Positions 24,401 to 32,552 are shown, counted from the first letter of the stretch. The stretch: DNA of 49,957 bases from Fumia sp045615345 (GCA_045615345.1 JAZLER010000030.1:1-49957), one strand, 5' to 3'. The notes: generated by a model not told the origin, from the letters alone. Numbers and translations: made by a program.

Positions 24401-25010
24401 TATCATCGGCACTTGAAGATGCGGTTAAACCACCTGTATACACTCCGGCTAATAATGTTCCGGCTGCCCAAGTCAAAGCATCAGTGCACATACCAAGTAC
24501 ATCCAAAGTTTTCATATTTTGTTTAAGTTCTACAAAAGCATCATAATTCTCAGATGCTGTATATAAAGAACCATATTTTTTACTTTCATTTACAGTTGCA
24601 ATAGAAACTAAATCCAGAATAGTACTAGTATCTAATACAAGATCTCCTTCACTATCAAAGAATAAATACTGAGGATATGTGCTTGATATTTCCGGCATTT
24701 TGATAATAAAAGCCATATAGTCTTCTCCATTATCCAAAGTATAATGGTAATCGTAATTTATTTCACCAATAGCTTCTTCAACATCTAATATATTAATACT
24801 ATAATTGGCATCTGCGTATCGTTTTGTTGCAATTAAATCACCATTTTCCCACAAATTAATAATGTCATAATAATTAGAAAAACCATAACGATATTCTGGA
24901 AAAGGCAGACTATCAAACTTATAATTCGATGCACTAACAGACACAGTAACCCCATTAAACAGAGAAATTGTCATAATAACTGATAAAACTAGACTCAAGA
25001 TTTTTTTCAT
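21489..25010 (-). CDS. secreted CHAP-like / SH3b / leucine-rich-repeat protein with dockerin
   Basis: This is a 1173-residue secreted modular protein. Residues 1-27 are a signal peptide (MKKILSLVLSVIMTISLFNG). Residues 30-430 match no family that I recognise. Residues 435-570 look like a CHAP-type cysteine peptidase or amidase, with Cys478 in QCFGFA and His521 in GHTVFVI as probable catalytic pair. Residues 592-652 are an SH3b domain (GLNVRTGPGTSYSS). Residues 700-985 hold eleven BspA-type leucine-rich repeats. Residues 1015-1095 form a carboxypeptidase-regulatory-like beta sandwich. Residues 1097-1170 are a type I dockerin (GDVNGDGIINATD plus a degenerate second copy). The dockerin should bind a cohesin elsewhere. 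GAGGG precedes the ATG. Confidence 0.9.
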   Translation of the reverse strand: MKKILSLVLSVIMTISLFNGVTVSVSASNYKFDSLPFPEYRYGFSNYYDIINLWENGDLIATKRYADANYSINILDVEEAIGEINYDYHYTLDNGEDYMAFIIKMPEISSTYPQYLFFDSEGDLVLDTSTILDLVSIATVNESKKYGSLYTASENYDAFVELKQNMKTLDVLGMCTDALTWAAGTLLAGVYTGGLTASSSADDIIMFTADELINGITDADFIDMTQAMLNQVEKQEVYMFYDQIDKLEAYHTVLVATDRNTYDYTQAEATHYYNMAKQFLKQYYAVSAMANEVSKSADTTIEIIMNVLLNLGDSFLGGVVSNIQSKLDAHDIKALEDFYGSEDYAKTYKFVCETIKKANGVGNVLTSSIDMSGVSSVYDAGKEAYQNARFDFFDDLGILALKVSNAVFNYVNSDLDNSNSNVNTSNDVIAQLKEKFPDGRFWNGGDVDKTTSSPCLTHSNCDVYGGCNCNSFSNAIQCFGFALKLGYDAYGTNPRNWSRAYSLDNIKPGDIINYDGNNPGHTVFVIGVDGDTVTFAECNWGSRCVIKWGRSLNKSQFNNLFNVYVAPYALEGAQNIASKEHNCSDCTYYEVQCKVTTESGLNVRTGPGTSYSSIDVLEKGTKIETIKKCNGWYFFDSQTVFGWVSAEYVKIYEATGTCGENVTWTLYDDGLLEIEGTGPMYDYSMAAPWCNYIDKIKSVIILDGVTSIGNVAFSCCESLTDVTIGNDVTSIGRLAFECCYSLTNVTIGNSLTSIGDDAFDFCISLIEITLPDSVASIGYGAFWGCISLTGITIPSSVTSIEHDVFVLCSSLESIIVTNGNTKYHSKDNCVIETTTNTLIVGCKASIIPDYITSIGDNAFSYCESLTSVTIPDSVVSIGDNAFQRCSSLSSVTIPDSVTSIGDEAFGCCSSLTEITIPDGVTSIEGNVFYVCSSLSSVTIPDSVTSIGDNAFSYCESLTSVTIPDSVTMIGARAFNKCTILTDVYYGGTEEQWSAITIGTDNDYLTNATIHFAKNTYTVSGTVKTFGDTTKAVTIELLSGETVVDTKTVTGNSGTYAFEEVEEGTYTLRVSKTKHAIREYEVTVADADVTQDTAIWLYGDVNGDGIINATDVLQINRKVANLNSLFNQAENADYRFKVANITAVTGTDTLLNSADILQINRKIANLSSIFDKIA
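22058..22913 (-). repeat. tandem 69-base leucine-rich repeats inside the dockerin gene
   Basis: Eleven units of 23 codons encode the pattern VTSIGDxAFxxCxSLTxVTIPD. Most are in direct succession; one longer, diverged unit interrupts them near residues 818-849. Two units four periods apart (22123-22181 and 22399-22457) are identical over at least 59 bases. Confidence 0.9.
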
Positions 25011-25147
25011 AGTTTTCCCTCACAAAATTTCAATTAAATTATTTTGACCTATTAAAACATAAAAGTCAATATAACTAAATTAATTTTATATTTAAGCTAA
25101 TCGTAGTATATCTATTCAAAATACCTCCCGAAAGGGAGGCTTTTAGC

Positions 25148-26878
25148 TTATACATTTGCATCGATATCTGCGTAGAGTTTTGCGATGAGGTCTTTGATTT
25201 CTGCAACTGCGTTGTCAAGGGAAACCTTTTTACTTACTGATTTATCTCTTGTTGTGATTTCGCAAACGCCCTCTGCCATATTTCTGGGGCTTACGATTAC
25301 TCTTACGGGAACACCGATAAGGTCAGCGTCCGAGAACATAACACCTGCGGAAACCTTTCTGTCATCGTAGATAACTTCCATCTTTTCTTTAAGCAAATCC
25401 TCATAAAGCTTGTCTGCAAATCCGCGTGCCTCAGCATCATCGGAACGCATACAGCAAAGATGAACTTCCCAGGGAGCAATAGAGATAGGCCAGATGGGTC
25501 CGTAATCATCGTGATGTGCTTCACAAACAGAAGCCGCAAGTCTGCCGACACCGATTCCGTAGCAACCCATAATGGGATATTCAGCCTTACCCTCAGCATC
25601 AAGGTAAGTCATATTCATAGATTTTGTGTATTTTGTGCCGAGCTGGAAGATATTACCAACCTCGATACCACGAGAAACAGTAATAGCTTTCTTACCACAA
25701 ACGGGGCAGATGCCACCCTCTTTTGCCTTTGCAAAATCGTGGTATTCAACATTTTCGCAATCGCGGTCGATGTTAAAGCCTGTGTAATGGTATTCTTCCA
25801 CATTACCGCCACAAGAAAGATTCTGTGTGCCTTTGAGTGAAGAATCGTACAGAACTGTAAAGTTGCCTTCAAGTTTATGAGGTCCGATGTAACCTGCTTT
25901 AAGGCCGCATTCTTCGGTGATAATTGCAGGGTGAACATCCTCACCCAAAAATCTTGTGAGTTTTGCTTCGTTTACATCAAGGTCGCCCCTTATAAAGAGC
26001 ACAACATAGCTGTCGTCCATATTTTTCTGGTAAACAACTGCTTTACAGGATTCCTCTAAAGGAGTACCCAAGAATTCGCAGATTTCTTCGATTGTATGGA
26101 TATTCGGGGTATGAACGAGTTTAATTTCCTCCATCTCGCCCTTTTTAACATTTTCAACAACGCTTTCGGCAGCTTCCATATTAGCTCTGTAGCCACATTC
26201 GTTACACAAAACGATACTGTCTTCACCAACAGCTGTAAGCATCATAAACTCATGGGAGATGCTGCCGCCCATCATACCTGAGTCGGACTCAACAGAGATT
26301 ACCTCGGGTACACCTGCACGGGAGAAAACGCGTTCGTACGCTCTGTGGCATTTTGCGTAATAATCTTCCAAGTCCTCCTGAGAAGTATGGAAGGAGTAAG
26401 CATCCTTCATTGTAAATTCGCGTACACGGATAAGACCGCCACGGGGGCGAGCTTCATCACGGAACTTGGTCTGAATCTGGTAAATCATAAAAGGATATTT
26501 TGTATAGCTGTTTGCATATTCACGCACCAAGTGAACTGCTGCTTCCTCGTGAGTCATACCGAGCACCATTTTTGAGTTGTTTCTGTCGGAAAATCTTAAA
26601 AGCTCACTTCCAACAGACTCATATCTGCCAGACTCATCCCAGAGTGTTGCAGGCAAAGCAACAGGGAAAAGCACTTCCTGACCGTCAATGGCATCCATCT
26701 CCTCACGGATAATATTCTCGATTTTTTTGCAAATTCTCTTTACCGGAGGGTACTGAGAAAAGATACCGTTAGCTACATATTTAATGTAACCGCCTCTCAC
26801 CATCAAAGCATGGCTGTCAATAACACAGTCCGAGGGGCGTTCTTTAAAACGATCGCCGATAAGCTTGTCAAATTTCAT
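25148..26878 (-). CDS. proS: prolyl-tRNA synthetase
   Basis: The 576-residue class II synthetase charges tRNA-Pro. It is the bacterial type with the editing (INS) domain inserted between motifs 2 and 3, at about residues 230-390. Motif 2 is visible as FRDEARPRGGLIRVREFTMKDAYSF, and the motif 3 region as GCYGIGVGRLAASVCE. The C-terminal anticodon-binding domain begins near WEVHLCCMR. AAAGGAG precedes the ATG. A T-box leader upstream makes its expression respond to uncharged tRNA-Pro. Confidence 0.98.
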   Translation of the reverse strand: MKFDKLIGDRFKERPSDCVIDSHALMVRGGYIKYVANGIFSQYPPVKRICKKIENIIREEMDAIDGQEVLFPVALPATLWDESGRYESVGSELLRFSDRNNSKMVLGMTHEEAAVHLVREYANSYTKYPFMIYQIQTKFRDEARPRGGLIRVREFTMKDAYSFHTSQEDLEDYYAKCHRAYERVFSRAGVPEVISVESDSGMMGGSISHEFMMLTAVGEDSIVLCNECGYRANMEAAESVVENVKKGEMEEIKLVHTPNIHTIEEICEFLGTPLEESCKAVVYQKNMDDSYVVLFIRGDLDVNEAKLTRFLGEDVHPAIITEECGLKAGYIGPHKLEGNFTVLYDSSLKGTQNLSCGGNVEEYHYTGFNIDRDCENVEYHDFAKAKEGGICPVCGKKAITVSRGIEVGNIFQLGTKYTKSMNMTYLDAEGKAEYPIMGCYGIGVGRLAASVCEAHHDDYGPIWPISIAPWEVHLCCMRSDDAEARGFADKLYEDLLKEKMEVIYDDRKVSAGVMFSDADLIGVPVRVIVSPRNMAEGVCEITTRDKSVSKKVSLDNAVAEIKDLIAKLYADIDANV

Positions 26879-26900
26879 TTCAATAACTCCTTTACAAATA

Positions 26901-26930
26901 TAAAACGCCCTGAGTAAAATACTCAGGGCG
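26901..26930 (-). terminator. T-box terminator hairpin
   Basis: A perfect 10-bp stem (26906-26915 with 26921-26930) is followed on the minus strand by TTTTATATTT, shortly before the proS ribosome binding site. Confidence 0.9.
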
Positions 26931-27110
26931 AAAAATCCGCGGTACCACCTGAATTCAGATAAAAATCTGCACTCAATCCCTTTAACGCAGGGTTACGGTG
27001 AACTCATCGTTCACTGCTCCAAGGCGGGATTGCTCTTTAATTCTTAAGGACTCGCACCAGCCGTCCTCTCTCTGAAAAGCAACTTAAAAAGCTTCTTCCT
27101 TTTCAACGCA
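26905..27110 (-). ncRNA. T-box riboswitch upstream of proS
   Basis: The leader has the T-box motif GGTGGTACCGCGG (26937-26949), the distal stem I piece AGAGAG followed by a GGCTGGTGCGA-type loop (about 27047-27080), and a terminator hairpin. Stem I can pair about nine bases on each side (GCTTTTTAA with TTAAAGAGC). A CCC proline triplet lies at 27026-27028 in the region where the specifier loop is expected. Uncharged tRNA-Pro would favour the antiterminator. The exact specifier needs a fold to confirm. Confidence 0.93.
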
Positions 27111-27116
27111 CTTTAA

Positions 27117-27145
27117 AGTATACATTATTAATTAAGATTTGTCAA
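27117..27145 (-). promoter_or_regulatory. sigma-A promoter of the proS T-box transcript
   Basis: -35 TTGACA (27140-27145) and -10 TATACT (27117-27122) are separated by 17 bases on the minus strand. The -35 lies only 3 bases beyond the stop codon of the 90-residue gene. Confidence 0.88.
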
Positions 27146-27147
27146 CT

Positions 27148-27420
27148 TTATTTAAATCTTATAATATTTTTATTTATCAAGGCATTTGTTATCCTGAAAA
27201 CTTTCCCAAGCCAGTCCCTGATAACAATTATATTTACATTATAAAATTCCGACAATTCTTCTTCGGAAAGTCCTTCTACAAAATATAAAGTCAGAAGCTC
27301 CCTGATATTTATAAAATCACCTATTGCAAAAGAAAGAGTATCAAGATAATAGTTAGATGAGATAAGTGCCTGAAATGCTTTTTGATTCGACAAAAGTTTT
27401 GCAATATCTTCCTTGTTCAT
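27148..27420 (-). CDS. hypothetical small protein (90 aa)
   Basis: I do not recognise this protein. It begins MNKEDIAKLLSNQKAFQALI and is predicted to be largely helical. The C-terminal half reads LTLYFVEGLSEEELSEFYNVN followed by VIRDWLGKVF, which is compatible with a helix-turn-helix like that of region 4 of sigma factors, but this is weak. The start ATG 27418-27420 has GGTGAT eight bases upstream. An extended -10 (TGGTACAAT, with the -10 at 27452-27457) lies upstream, so it has its own transcript. No terminator of its own is visible before the proS promoter. Confidence 0.6.
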   Translation of the reverse strand: MNKEDIAKLLSNQKAFQALISSNYYLDTLSFAIGDFINIRELLTLYFVEGLSEEELSEFYNVNIIVIRDWLGKVFRITNALINKNIIRFK

Positions 27421-27504
27421 TAAAATCACCGCTTCAAAGTATATTAAATACATTGTACCACATTTTTTCTGTTTTGTCTTGTAAAAATTTGTCGGAAAAT
27501 AAAA

Positions 27505-27535
27505 AATTCGCCCTCTCTTTTCGAGAGGGCGATGT
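27505..27535 (-). terminator. terminator of the hydrogenase operon
   Basis: The stem TCGCCCTCTC...GAGAGGGCGA with a short loop is followed by TTTTTTA on the minus strand, directly after the hydA stop. Confidence 0.88.
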
Positions 27536-27544
27536 TTTAAGAAA

Positions 27545-29287
27545 TTAATATTTCTTTCTTGCAACATAAGTTGTATGCAAGATTTCGTGTGCCTTGTGGC
27601 TACCAGGTTTTTCAAGATATTCATCGTACAATGTCTTGATCCAGGGATTTTCGTGGGATTTTCTGAGTCCCATAGAAGAATCTGTATCATAGAGAGCTTT
27701 TGCACGGAGAGCTTTAAGATCTGTAAAGTTACGAACAGATGCAGGCTGGAAGGGCTGTCCACCACCGTTTACACAACCGCCGGGGCAAGCCATAATTTCG
27801 ATAAACTGATAATCAGCTGTACCGTCTTTGATCATCTTGAGAACTTTCTTAGCGTTGGAAAGGCCGGAGCAAACTGCAACCTTAACATCCATACCTGCGA
27901 TGTTGTATGTTGCTTCTTTGATGCCGTTTGTACCACGAACTTCGTTGAATTCAACGGGAGCCATATCCTTGCCGTTGAGCCAATCGTTAGCTGTACGGAG
28001 AGCAGCTTCCATAACACCACCGGTTGCACCGAAGATAAGTCCGGCACCGGAACCTGTTCCGAGAGGATTGTCAAATTCTTCGTCAGGCAACTGTGTGAAT
28101 TTAAGACCTGCTTTTTCAATCATCTTAGCGAGTTCTCTTGTTGTCAAAGCAACATCGATATCGGGAACACCTGCTGCATTCTGGTCATCTCTGCCCATTT
28201 CGAATTTCTTGGCTGTACAGGGCATTACGCTGACAACAAAGAGATCTTTGGGGTCGATATTATTTTTCTCAGCATACCATGTTTTAGCGATAGCACCAAA
28301 CATCTGCTGAGGAGATTTACAGCTGGAAAGGTGAGGCAAGAGTTCGGGGAAGTAGTGTTCACAGTACTTAACCCATCCGGGAGAACAGGAAGTAATGAGG
28401 GGCAACACGCCACCATTCTGAACGCGTTCAACGAATTCGTTTGCTTCTTCCATAATTGTAAGGTCAGCAGAGAAGTCTGTATCAAATACACCGTCAAATC
28501 CAAGTCTTCTCAAAGCTGCAACCATTTTGCCTTCAACATTGGAACCGATGTCCATACCGAAAGCTTCACCCAATGTAACACGGATGGAAGGAGCTGTCTG
28601 AACGATAACTTTCTTTGTAGGATCGTTGAGAGCTTCCCAAACTTTAGCAGTATCATCTTTTTCCATCAAAGCACCTGTAGGACAAGCAACGATACACTGA
28701 CCACAGGATACACAGGAAGTTTCACCCAAAGGTGCTTCAAATGCACAGCTGATGTTTGTTTTGAAACCACGTTCGTTAGCACCGATAACACCAACATCCT
28801 GCCATTTACGGCAAACAGCCACACATCTGCGGCAGAGGATACATTTGGAGTTGTCACGGATCATATGTGCTGCGGAATCATCGATAGCGTATTCAATTCT
28901 TTCGCCTGCATAAGCTTCTTCGTTATCGATACCGTTTTCAGCACAGAGTGTCTGCAATTCGCAGTTGCCACTCTTAGCACAAGAGAGACATTTTTTGTTA
29001 TGAGTGGAGAGCAAGAGTTCAAGGTTTTTCTTTCTTGCATCCAAAACTTTTTTAGTGTTTGTGAATACTTCCATACCTTCGTTTACTGGGTATACACAAG
29101 CTGCTACCTGGCTTCTTGCGCCTTTAACTTCAACAGTACAAACACGGCAAGCACCGATTTCGTTGATTTCTTTAAGGTAGCAAAGAGTAGGAATTTCAAT
29201 TCCAACCTGACGAGCTGCTTCAAGGATTGTAGTCCCGGGGGCAACAGCTACAGGAATATTGTTTATTTTAAGATTTACCATTTCCAT
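27545..29287 (-). CDS. hydA: NAD(P)H-linked bifurcating [FeFe] hydrogenase catalytic subunit
   Basis: The 580-residue protein carries the H-cluster that makes or splits H2. The order is: an N-terminal [2Fe-2S] domain (Cys36, 47, 50, 64); a His-Cys [4Fe-4S] site (His96, Cys100, 103, 109); two [4Fe-4S] clusters (CILCRRCVAVC and CVSCGQCIVAC); then the H-cluster motifs TSCSPGW, MPCTAKK and MACPGGCVNGGG. TSCSPGW has Ser where many hydrogenases have a second Cys. The C-terminal iron hydrogenase small-subunit domain is fused. ATG 29285-29287 is chosen because GGAG, overlapping the hydB stop, lies 11 bases upstream; a GTG at 29299 and an ATG at 29281 are alternatives. It partners hydB and hydC. Confidence 0.96.
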   Translation of the reverse strand: MEMVNLKINNIPVAVAPGTTILEAARQVGIEIPTLCYLKEINEIGACRVCTVEVKGARSQVAACVYPVNEGMEVFTNTKKVLDARKKNLELLLSTHNKKCLSCAKSGNCELQTLCAENGIDNEEAYAGERIEYAIDDSAAHMIRDNSKCILCRRCVAVCRKWQDVGVIGANERGFKTNISCAFEAPLGETSCVSCGQCIVACPTGALMEKDDTAKVWEALNDPTKKVIVQTAPSIRVTLGEAFGMDIGSNVEGKMVAALRRLGFDGVFDTDFSADLTIMEEANEFVERVQNGGVLPLITSCSPGWVKYCEHYFPELLPHLSSCKSPQQMFGAIAKTWYAEKNNIDPKDLFVVSVMPCTAKKFEMGRDDQNAAGVPDIDVALTTRELAKMIEKAGLKFTQLPDEEFDNPLGTGSGAGLIFGATGGVMEAALRTANDWLNGKDMAPVEFNEVRGTNGIKEATYNIAGMDVKVAVCSGLSNAKKVLKMIKDGTADYQFIEIMACPGGCVNGGGQPFQPASVRNFTDLKALRAKALYDTDSSMGLRKSHENPWIKTLYDEYLEKPGSHKAHEILHTTYVARKKY

Positions 29288-29302
29288 TCTGGGCCACACT
29301 CC

Positions 29303-31090
29303 TTACATTTTTACGATAGCGCCAAACTTACAGTTTTCTAAGCAAACGCCACACTTGATACATTTATCCTGGTTGATAACATGAGGATTCTTAACTGTGC
29401 CTTCGATAGCGCCAACAGGACATTTTCTTGCACAGAGAGTACATCCTTTACATTTATCTTCAATGATAGTAATCTGCATAAGGTCTTTACATACGCCTGC
29501 AGGACATTTCTTGTCAACAACGTGAGCTACATATTCGTCACGGAAGTATTTAAGTGTAGAAAGCACGGGGTTGGGAGCTGTCTGTCCGAGACCGCAGAGG
29601 GAGTTTTCTTTGATATAGTAGCAAAGCTCTTCCATCTTGTCGATATCTTCGAGAGTAGCCTGACCTTTTGTAATCTTTTCGAGCATTTCGTAAAGGCGTT
29701 TTGTACCTACACGACAAGGAGTACATTTACCGCAGGATTCATCAACTGTAAATTCAAGGAAGAATTTAGCGATGTCAACCATACATGTATCTTCGTCCAT
29801 TACGATAAGACCGCCGGAGCCCATCATAGAGCCGATAGCAATAAGGTTATCGTAGTCGATTTCGATATCAAAGAATTCGGGAGGAATACATCCGCCTGAA
29901 GGACCACCTGTCTGAGCAGCTTTAAATGTCTTACCATTGGGGATACCGCCACCGATTTCTTCAACTACTTCACGGAGAGTTGTACCCATAGGAACTTCAA
30001 CAAGACCTGTGTTCTTGATTTTACCACCAAGAGCAAATACCTTAGTACCTTTGGATTTTTCTGTACCGATGGATGTAAACCATTCAGCACCATTCAAGAT
30101 AATTCTGGGAATATTTGCATAAGTTTCAACATTATTGAGAACTGTGGGTTTGCCGAACAAACCTTTAACTGCAGGGAAAGGAGGACGAGGACGAGGTTCA
30201 CCACGATGGCCTTCGATAGAAGTCATCAAAGCAGTTTCCTCACCACAAACGAATGCACCTGCGCCAAGACGGATTTCAAGATCGAAATCAAAGCCACTGC
30301 CGAAGATGTTTTTACCAAGCAAGCCATATTCTTTAGCCTGGTCTATAGCAATCTGCAAACGTCTTACAGCGATAGGATATTCAGCACGAACATATACAAA
30401 GCCCTGGTTAGCACCGATAGCATAACCTGCGATAGCCATAGCTTCAATAAGTACATGGGGGTCACCTTCGAGGATAGAACGGTCCATAAATGCACCGGGG
30501 TCACCTTCGTCGGCATTACATGCTACATATTTCTGGTCAGCATCATTTGCAGCAGCAAAGCTCCATTTAAGACCTGTGGGGAATCCTCCGCCTCCGCGTC
30601 CACGGAGACCGGAGTCTTTGATTACCTGGATGACCTGTTCGGGTGTGTACTCAGAAAGAACTTTACCCAAAGCTTCGTATCCGTCAACACCGATGTATTC
30701 TTCGATATCTTCAGGGTTGATAACACCGCAGTTACGAAGAGCAACACGCATCTGTTTAGCGTAGAATGTTGTATCGTTAAGGGATTTAACATTGTCTTCA
30801 ACAACTGTTTCTTTGTAAAGCAGGCGTTTAACAATTCTACCTTTCAAAAGATGTTCTGAAACGATTTCAGGAATATCATCTACTTTAACTTCAGAGTAGA
30901 AGCATCCTTCGGGATAAACGATCATAATGGGACCGAGAGCACAAAGACCAAAACAACCTGTTTTAACCACTTTTACTTCGGTTTCAAGACCGTTTTTAGC
31001 GATTTCACTTTCCAGGGCATCTATAATAGCCTGGCTGCCGGAAGAAGTACAACCTGTACCTCCACAGACAAGTACATGTGAACGAAACAT
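29303..31090 (-). CDS. hydB: bifurcating hydrogenase NADH/FMN subunit (NuoF-like)
   Basis: The 595-residue protein holds FMN and the NAD(H) site and is thought to be where electrons bifurcate. It has an N-terminal thioredoxin-like [2Fe-2S] domain (Cys9, 14, 46, 50) and the NADH-binding loop GRGGGGFPTG (164-173). A FMN-region segment follows (GAGAFVCGEE, 276-285), then the NuoF [4Fe-4S] ligands Cys453, 456, 459 and 499. It ends with a two-cluster ferredoxin domain (Cys547-557 and 577-587). This extended C-terminus is typical of HydB/HndC rather than complex I NuoF. AAGGAGG precedes the ATG. It is 15 bases upstream of hydA. Confidence 0.95.
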   Translation of the reverse strand: MFRSHVLVCGGTGCTSSGSQAIIDALESEIAKNGLETEVKVVKTGCFGLCALGPIMIVYPEGCFYSEVKVDDIPEIVSEHLLKGRIVKRLLYKETVVEDNVKSLNDTTFYAKQMRVALRNCGVINPEDIEEYIGVDGYEALGKVLSEYTPEQVIQVIKDSGLRGRGGGGFPTGLKWSFAAANDADQKYVACNADEGDPGAFMDRSILEGDPHVLIEAMAIAGYAIGANQGFVYVRAEYPIAVRRLQIAIDQAKEYGLLGKNIFGSGFDFDLEIRLGAGAFVCGEETALMTSIEGHRGEPRPRPPFPAVKGLFGKPTVLNNVETYANIPRIILNGAEWFTSIGTEKSKGTKVFALGGKIKNTGLVEVPMGTTLREVVEEIGGGIPNGKTFKAAQTGGPSGGCIPPEFFDIEIDYDNLIAIGSMMGSGGLIVMDEDTCMVDIAKFFLEFTVDESCGKCTPCRVGTKRLYEMLEKITKGQATLEDIDKMEELCYYIKENSLCGLGQTAPNPVLSTLKYFRDEYVAHVVDKKCPAGVCKDLMQITIIEDKCKGCTLCARKCPVGAIEGTVKNPHVINQDKCIKCGVCLENCKFGAIVKM

Positions 31091-31102
31091 GATGTAACCT
31101 CC

Positions 31103-31471
31103 TTATTTAATATTACCTACTGTGTATTCACTTACAACATTGCCGTTTACGATATGATCAGCAACAACTTTAGCAACTTTTTCAGCTGTCATTTTGATGT
31201 AAGTTGTTTTTTCGCCTTTAGCATCAATTACTTCAACAACGGGTTCGTACTGGCAGATACCGATACAACCTGTCTGTGTAACAGTAACATTTGCGAGATT
31301 TCTCTTTGCTACTTCTTCTGTGAAAGCACTCAAAACAGGTCTTGCACCGGCAGCAATACCGCAAGTAGCCATACCTACAACAATACGGATGTTATCACCG
31401 TTGTCATCACGGAGGTTGACACTGTTTTTCATTTTGTCACGAATAGCCTTCAATTCTTCTAAGCTTTTCAT
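31103..31471 (-). CDS. HndB-like thioredoxin-fold [2Fe-2S] protein
   Basis: The 122-residue protein has the thioredoxin-like ferredoxin pattern MATCGIAAGARPVL (Cys37) and VTQTGCIGICQYEP (Cys69, Cys73). It matches the small HndB subunit of NADP- or NAD-reducing hydrogenases. Only three cysteines are in cluster-like positions, so cluster binding may differ from HydC. It probably passes electrons or stabilises the complex. It lies between the HATPase gene and hydB, 12 bases before the latter. GGTGG precedes the ATG. Confidence 0.85.
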   Translation of the reverse strand: MKSLEELKAIRDKMKNSVNLRDDNGDNIRIVVGMATCGIAAGARPVLSAFTEEVAKRNLANVTVTQTGCIGICQYEPVVEVIDAKGEKTTYIKMTAEKVAKVVADHIVNGNVVSEYTVGNIK

Positions 31472-31499
31472 TTAGCTGCACCACCTTATATTTTTGTAA

Positions 31500-32045
31500 T
31501 TAGTTAACATTGATTTCGCTGTCGTTTTCATTAAGATATTCTTTCAAAAACACCAGCACATCGGGAGAATTTATCGGAACCCCTTCTAAAACAGAGCGTA
31601 TCTCGCGGGTATCAAGCACAAAGCTTTTGCCGTCAAGAGTCCTTTTGTAAAGGAATTCCATATGAGGATTTACCGATATAAGTGATATGATTGTTTCATT
31701 TATATCGCCAAGCGGAAGCATATCAATGTGATCTGTACAATATGTAGCGGAGGTTTTAGTTCCCTTTCCGACTTCAGATTCAATTGAAAAACTGCCACCG
31801 GTAGACTCAGCAGACATTTTAAAAAACGGAACGCCGAGACCTACTTTTCTTGTTGTCCTCGTTGTAAAAAAAGGATCCACAACATTTGCAACCTGTTCTT
31901 TTGTCATACCGCAGCCATCATCTTCTATTACCAAAGAAAGGCGATGCGCCACAGTGTCCTCCGAAACCTCAATCGTTACAAGAGTTGCATTTGCCTTTAT
32001 CGAGTTCTGCGCAATATCCAGTACATTCAAAGAAAGTTCCTGCAT
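31500..32045 (-). CDS. HATPase-fold protein within the hydrogenase operon
   Basis: The 181-residue protein is a GHKL ATPase domain without a receiver or dimerisation/phosphoacceptor domain. It has the N-box LNVLDIAQNSIKANA, the G1 box EDDGCGM (about residues 41-47), and a G2-like VGLGVPFF. The last 60 residues have no recognised domain. Such proteins recur in hydABC operons of Thermotogae and Clostridia, but their role is not settled that I know of; a kinase-like or anti-sigma-like regulator is possible. AAAGG precedes ATG 32043-32045. It lies 12 bases after the hydC stop. Confidence 0.82.
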   Translation of the reverse strand: MQELSLNVLDIAQNSIKANATLVTIEVSEDTVAHRLSLVIEDDGCGMTKEQVANVVDPFFTTRTTRKVGLGVPFFKMSAESTGGSFSIESEVGKGTKTSATYCTDHIDMLPLGDINETIISLISVNPHMEFLYKRTLDGKSFVLDTREIRSVLEGVPINSPDVLVFLKEYLNENDSEINVN

Positions 32046-32057
32046 AAGCGAAAACCT

Positions 32058-32552
32058 TTATGCGTATTTTGCAAGAATATCGTCAACGTCGTCTGCAGTA
32101 ATTTTACCGTAAACATCTTCGTTAACTGTCAGAACGGGAGCAAGTCCGCAAGCACCGATGCAACGGCAAGCCTCAAGAGAGAATTTACCGTCAGCTGTGC
32201 ACTGACCGCCTTCAATACCAAGGCGCTGCTGCAAACGTTCGTAGATATCACCTGAACCTTTTACATAGCAAGCTGTACCAAGGCATACAGAAATTTTGTA
32301 TTCTCCTTTAGGATAGAGAGAGAACTGTGCATAGAAAGTAACAACACCATAAACTTCTTCAAGCGGAATGTCGAGACCCTCAGCAATAATTGTCTGTACT
32401 TCGATAGGCAGGTATCCGTAGATATCCTGAGCTTCCTGCAAAACAGGCATCAAAGCACCTCTCTGGTCCTTGTGCTTAGCGATAACTTCTCTAAGCGCTT
32501 TCTCCTGTTCCGGAGTGCCATTAAAAGCAATACCGGCATTTTTGTTAGACAT
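32058..32552 (-). CDS. hydC: bifurcating hydrogenase NuoE-like subunit
   Basis: The 164-residue protein is the 24-kDa-type [2Fe-2S] subunit. The cluster ligands are Cys90, Cys95 (CLGTAC), Cys131 and Cys135 (CIGAC). The N-terminal helical part includes RGALMPVLQEAQDIYGYLP, typical of NuoE/HydC. It docks on HydB near FMN. It is the first gene of the operon; AAGGAGG lies five bases before the ATG. A hairpin TGTTGC-AAA-GCAACA (32573-32587) stands just ahead of that ribosome binding site. Confidence 0.96.
   Translation of the reverse strand: MSNKNAGIAFNGTPEQEKALREVIAKHKDQRGALMPVLQEAQDIYGYLPIEVQTIIAEGLDIPLEEVYGVVTFYAQFSLYPKGEYKISVCLGTACYVKGSGDIYERLQQRLGIEGGQCTADGKFSLEACRCIGACGLAPVLTVNEDVYGKITADDVDDILAKYA

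Noticed and set aside
27575..29341. Open plus-strand frame of nearly 590 codons opposite hydA
   Set aside because: It is the antisense of hydA codons, Cys/Phe/Thr-rich with no family pattern and no ribosome binding site. hydA on the minus strand is unmistakable.
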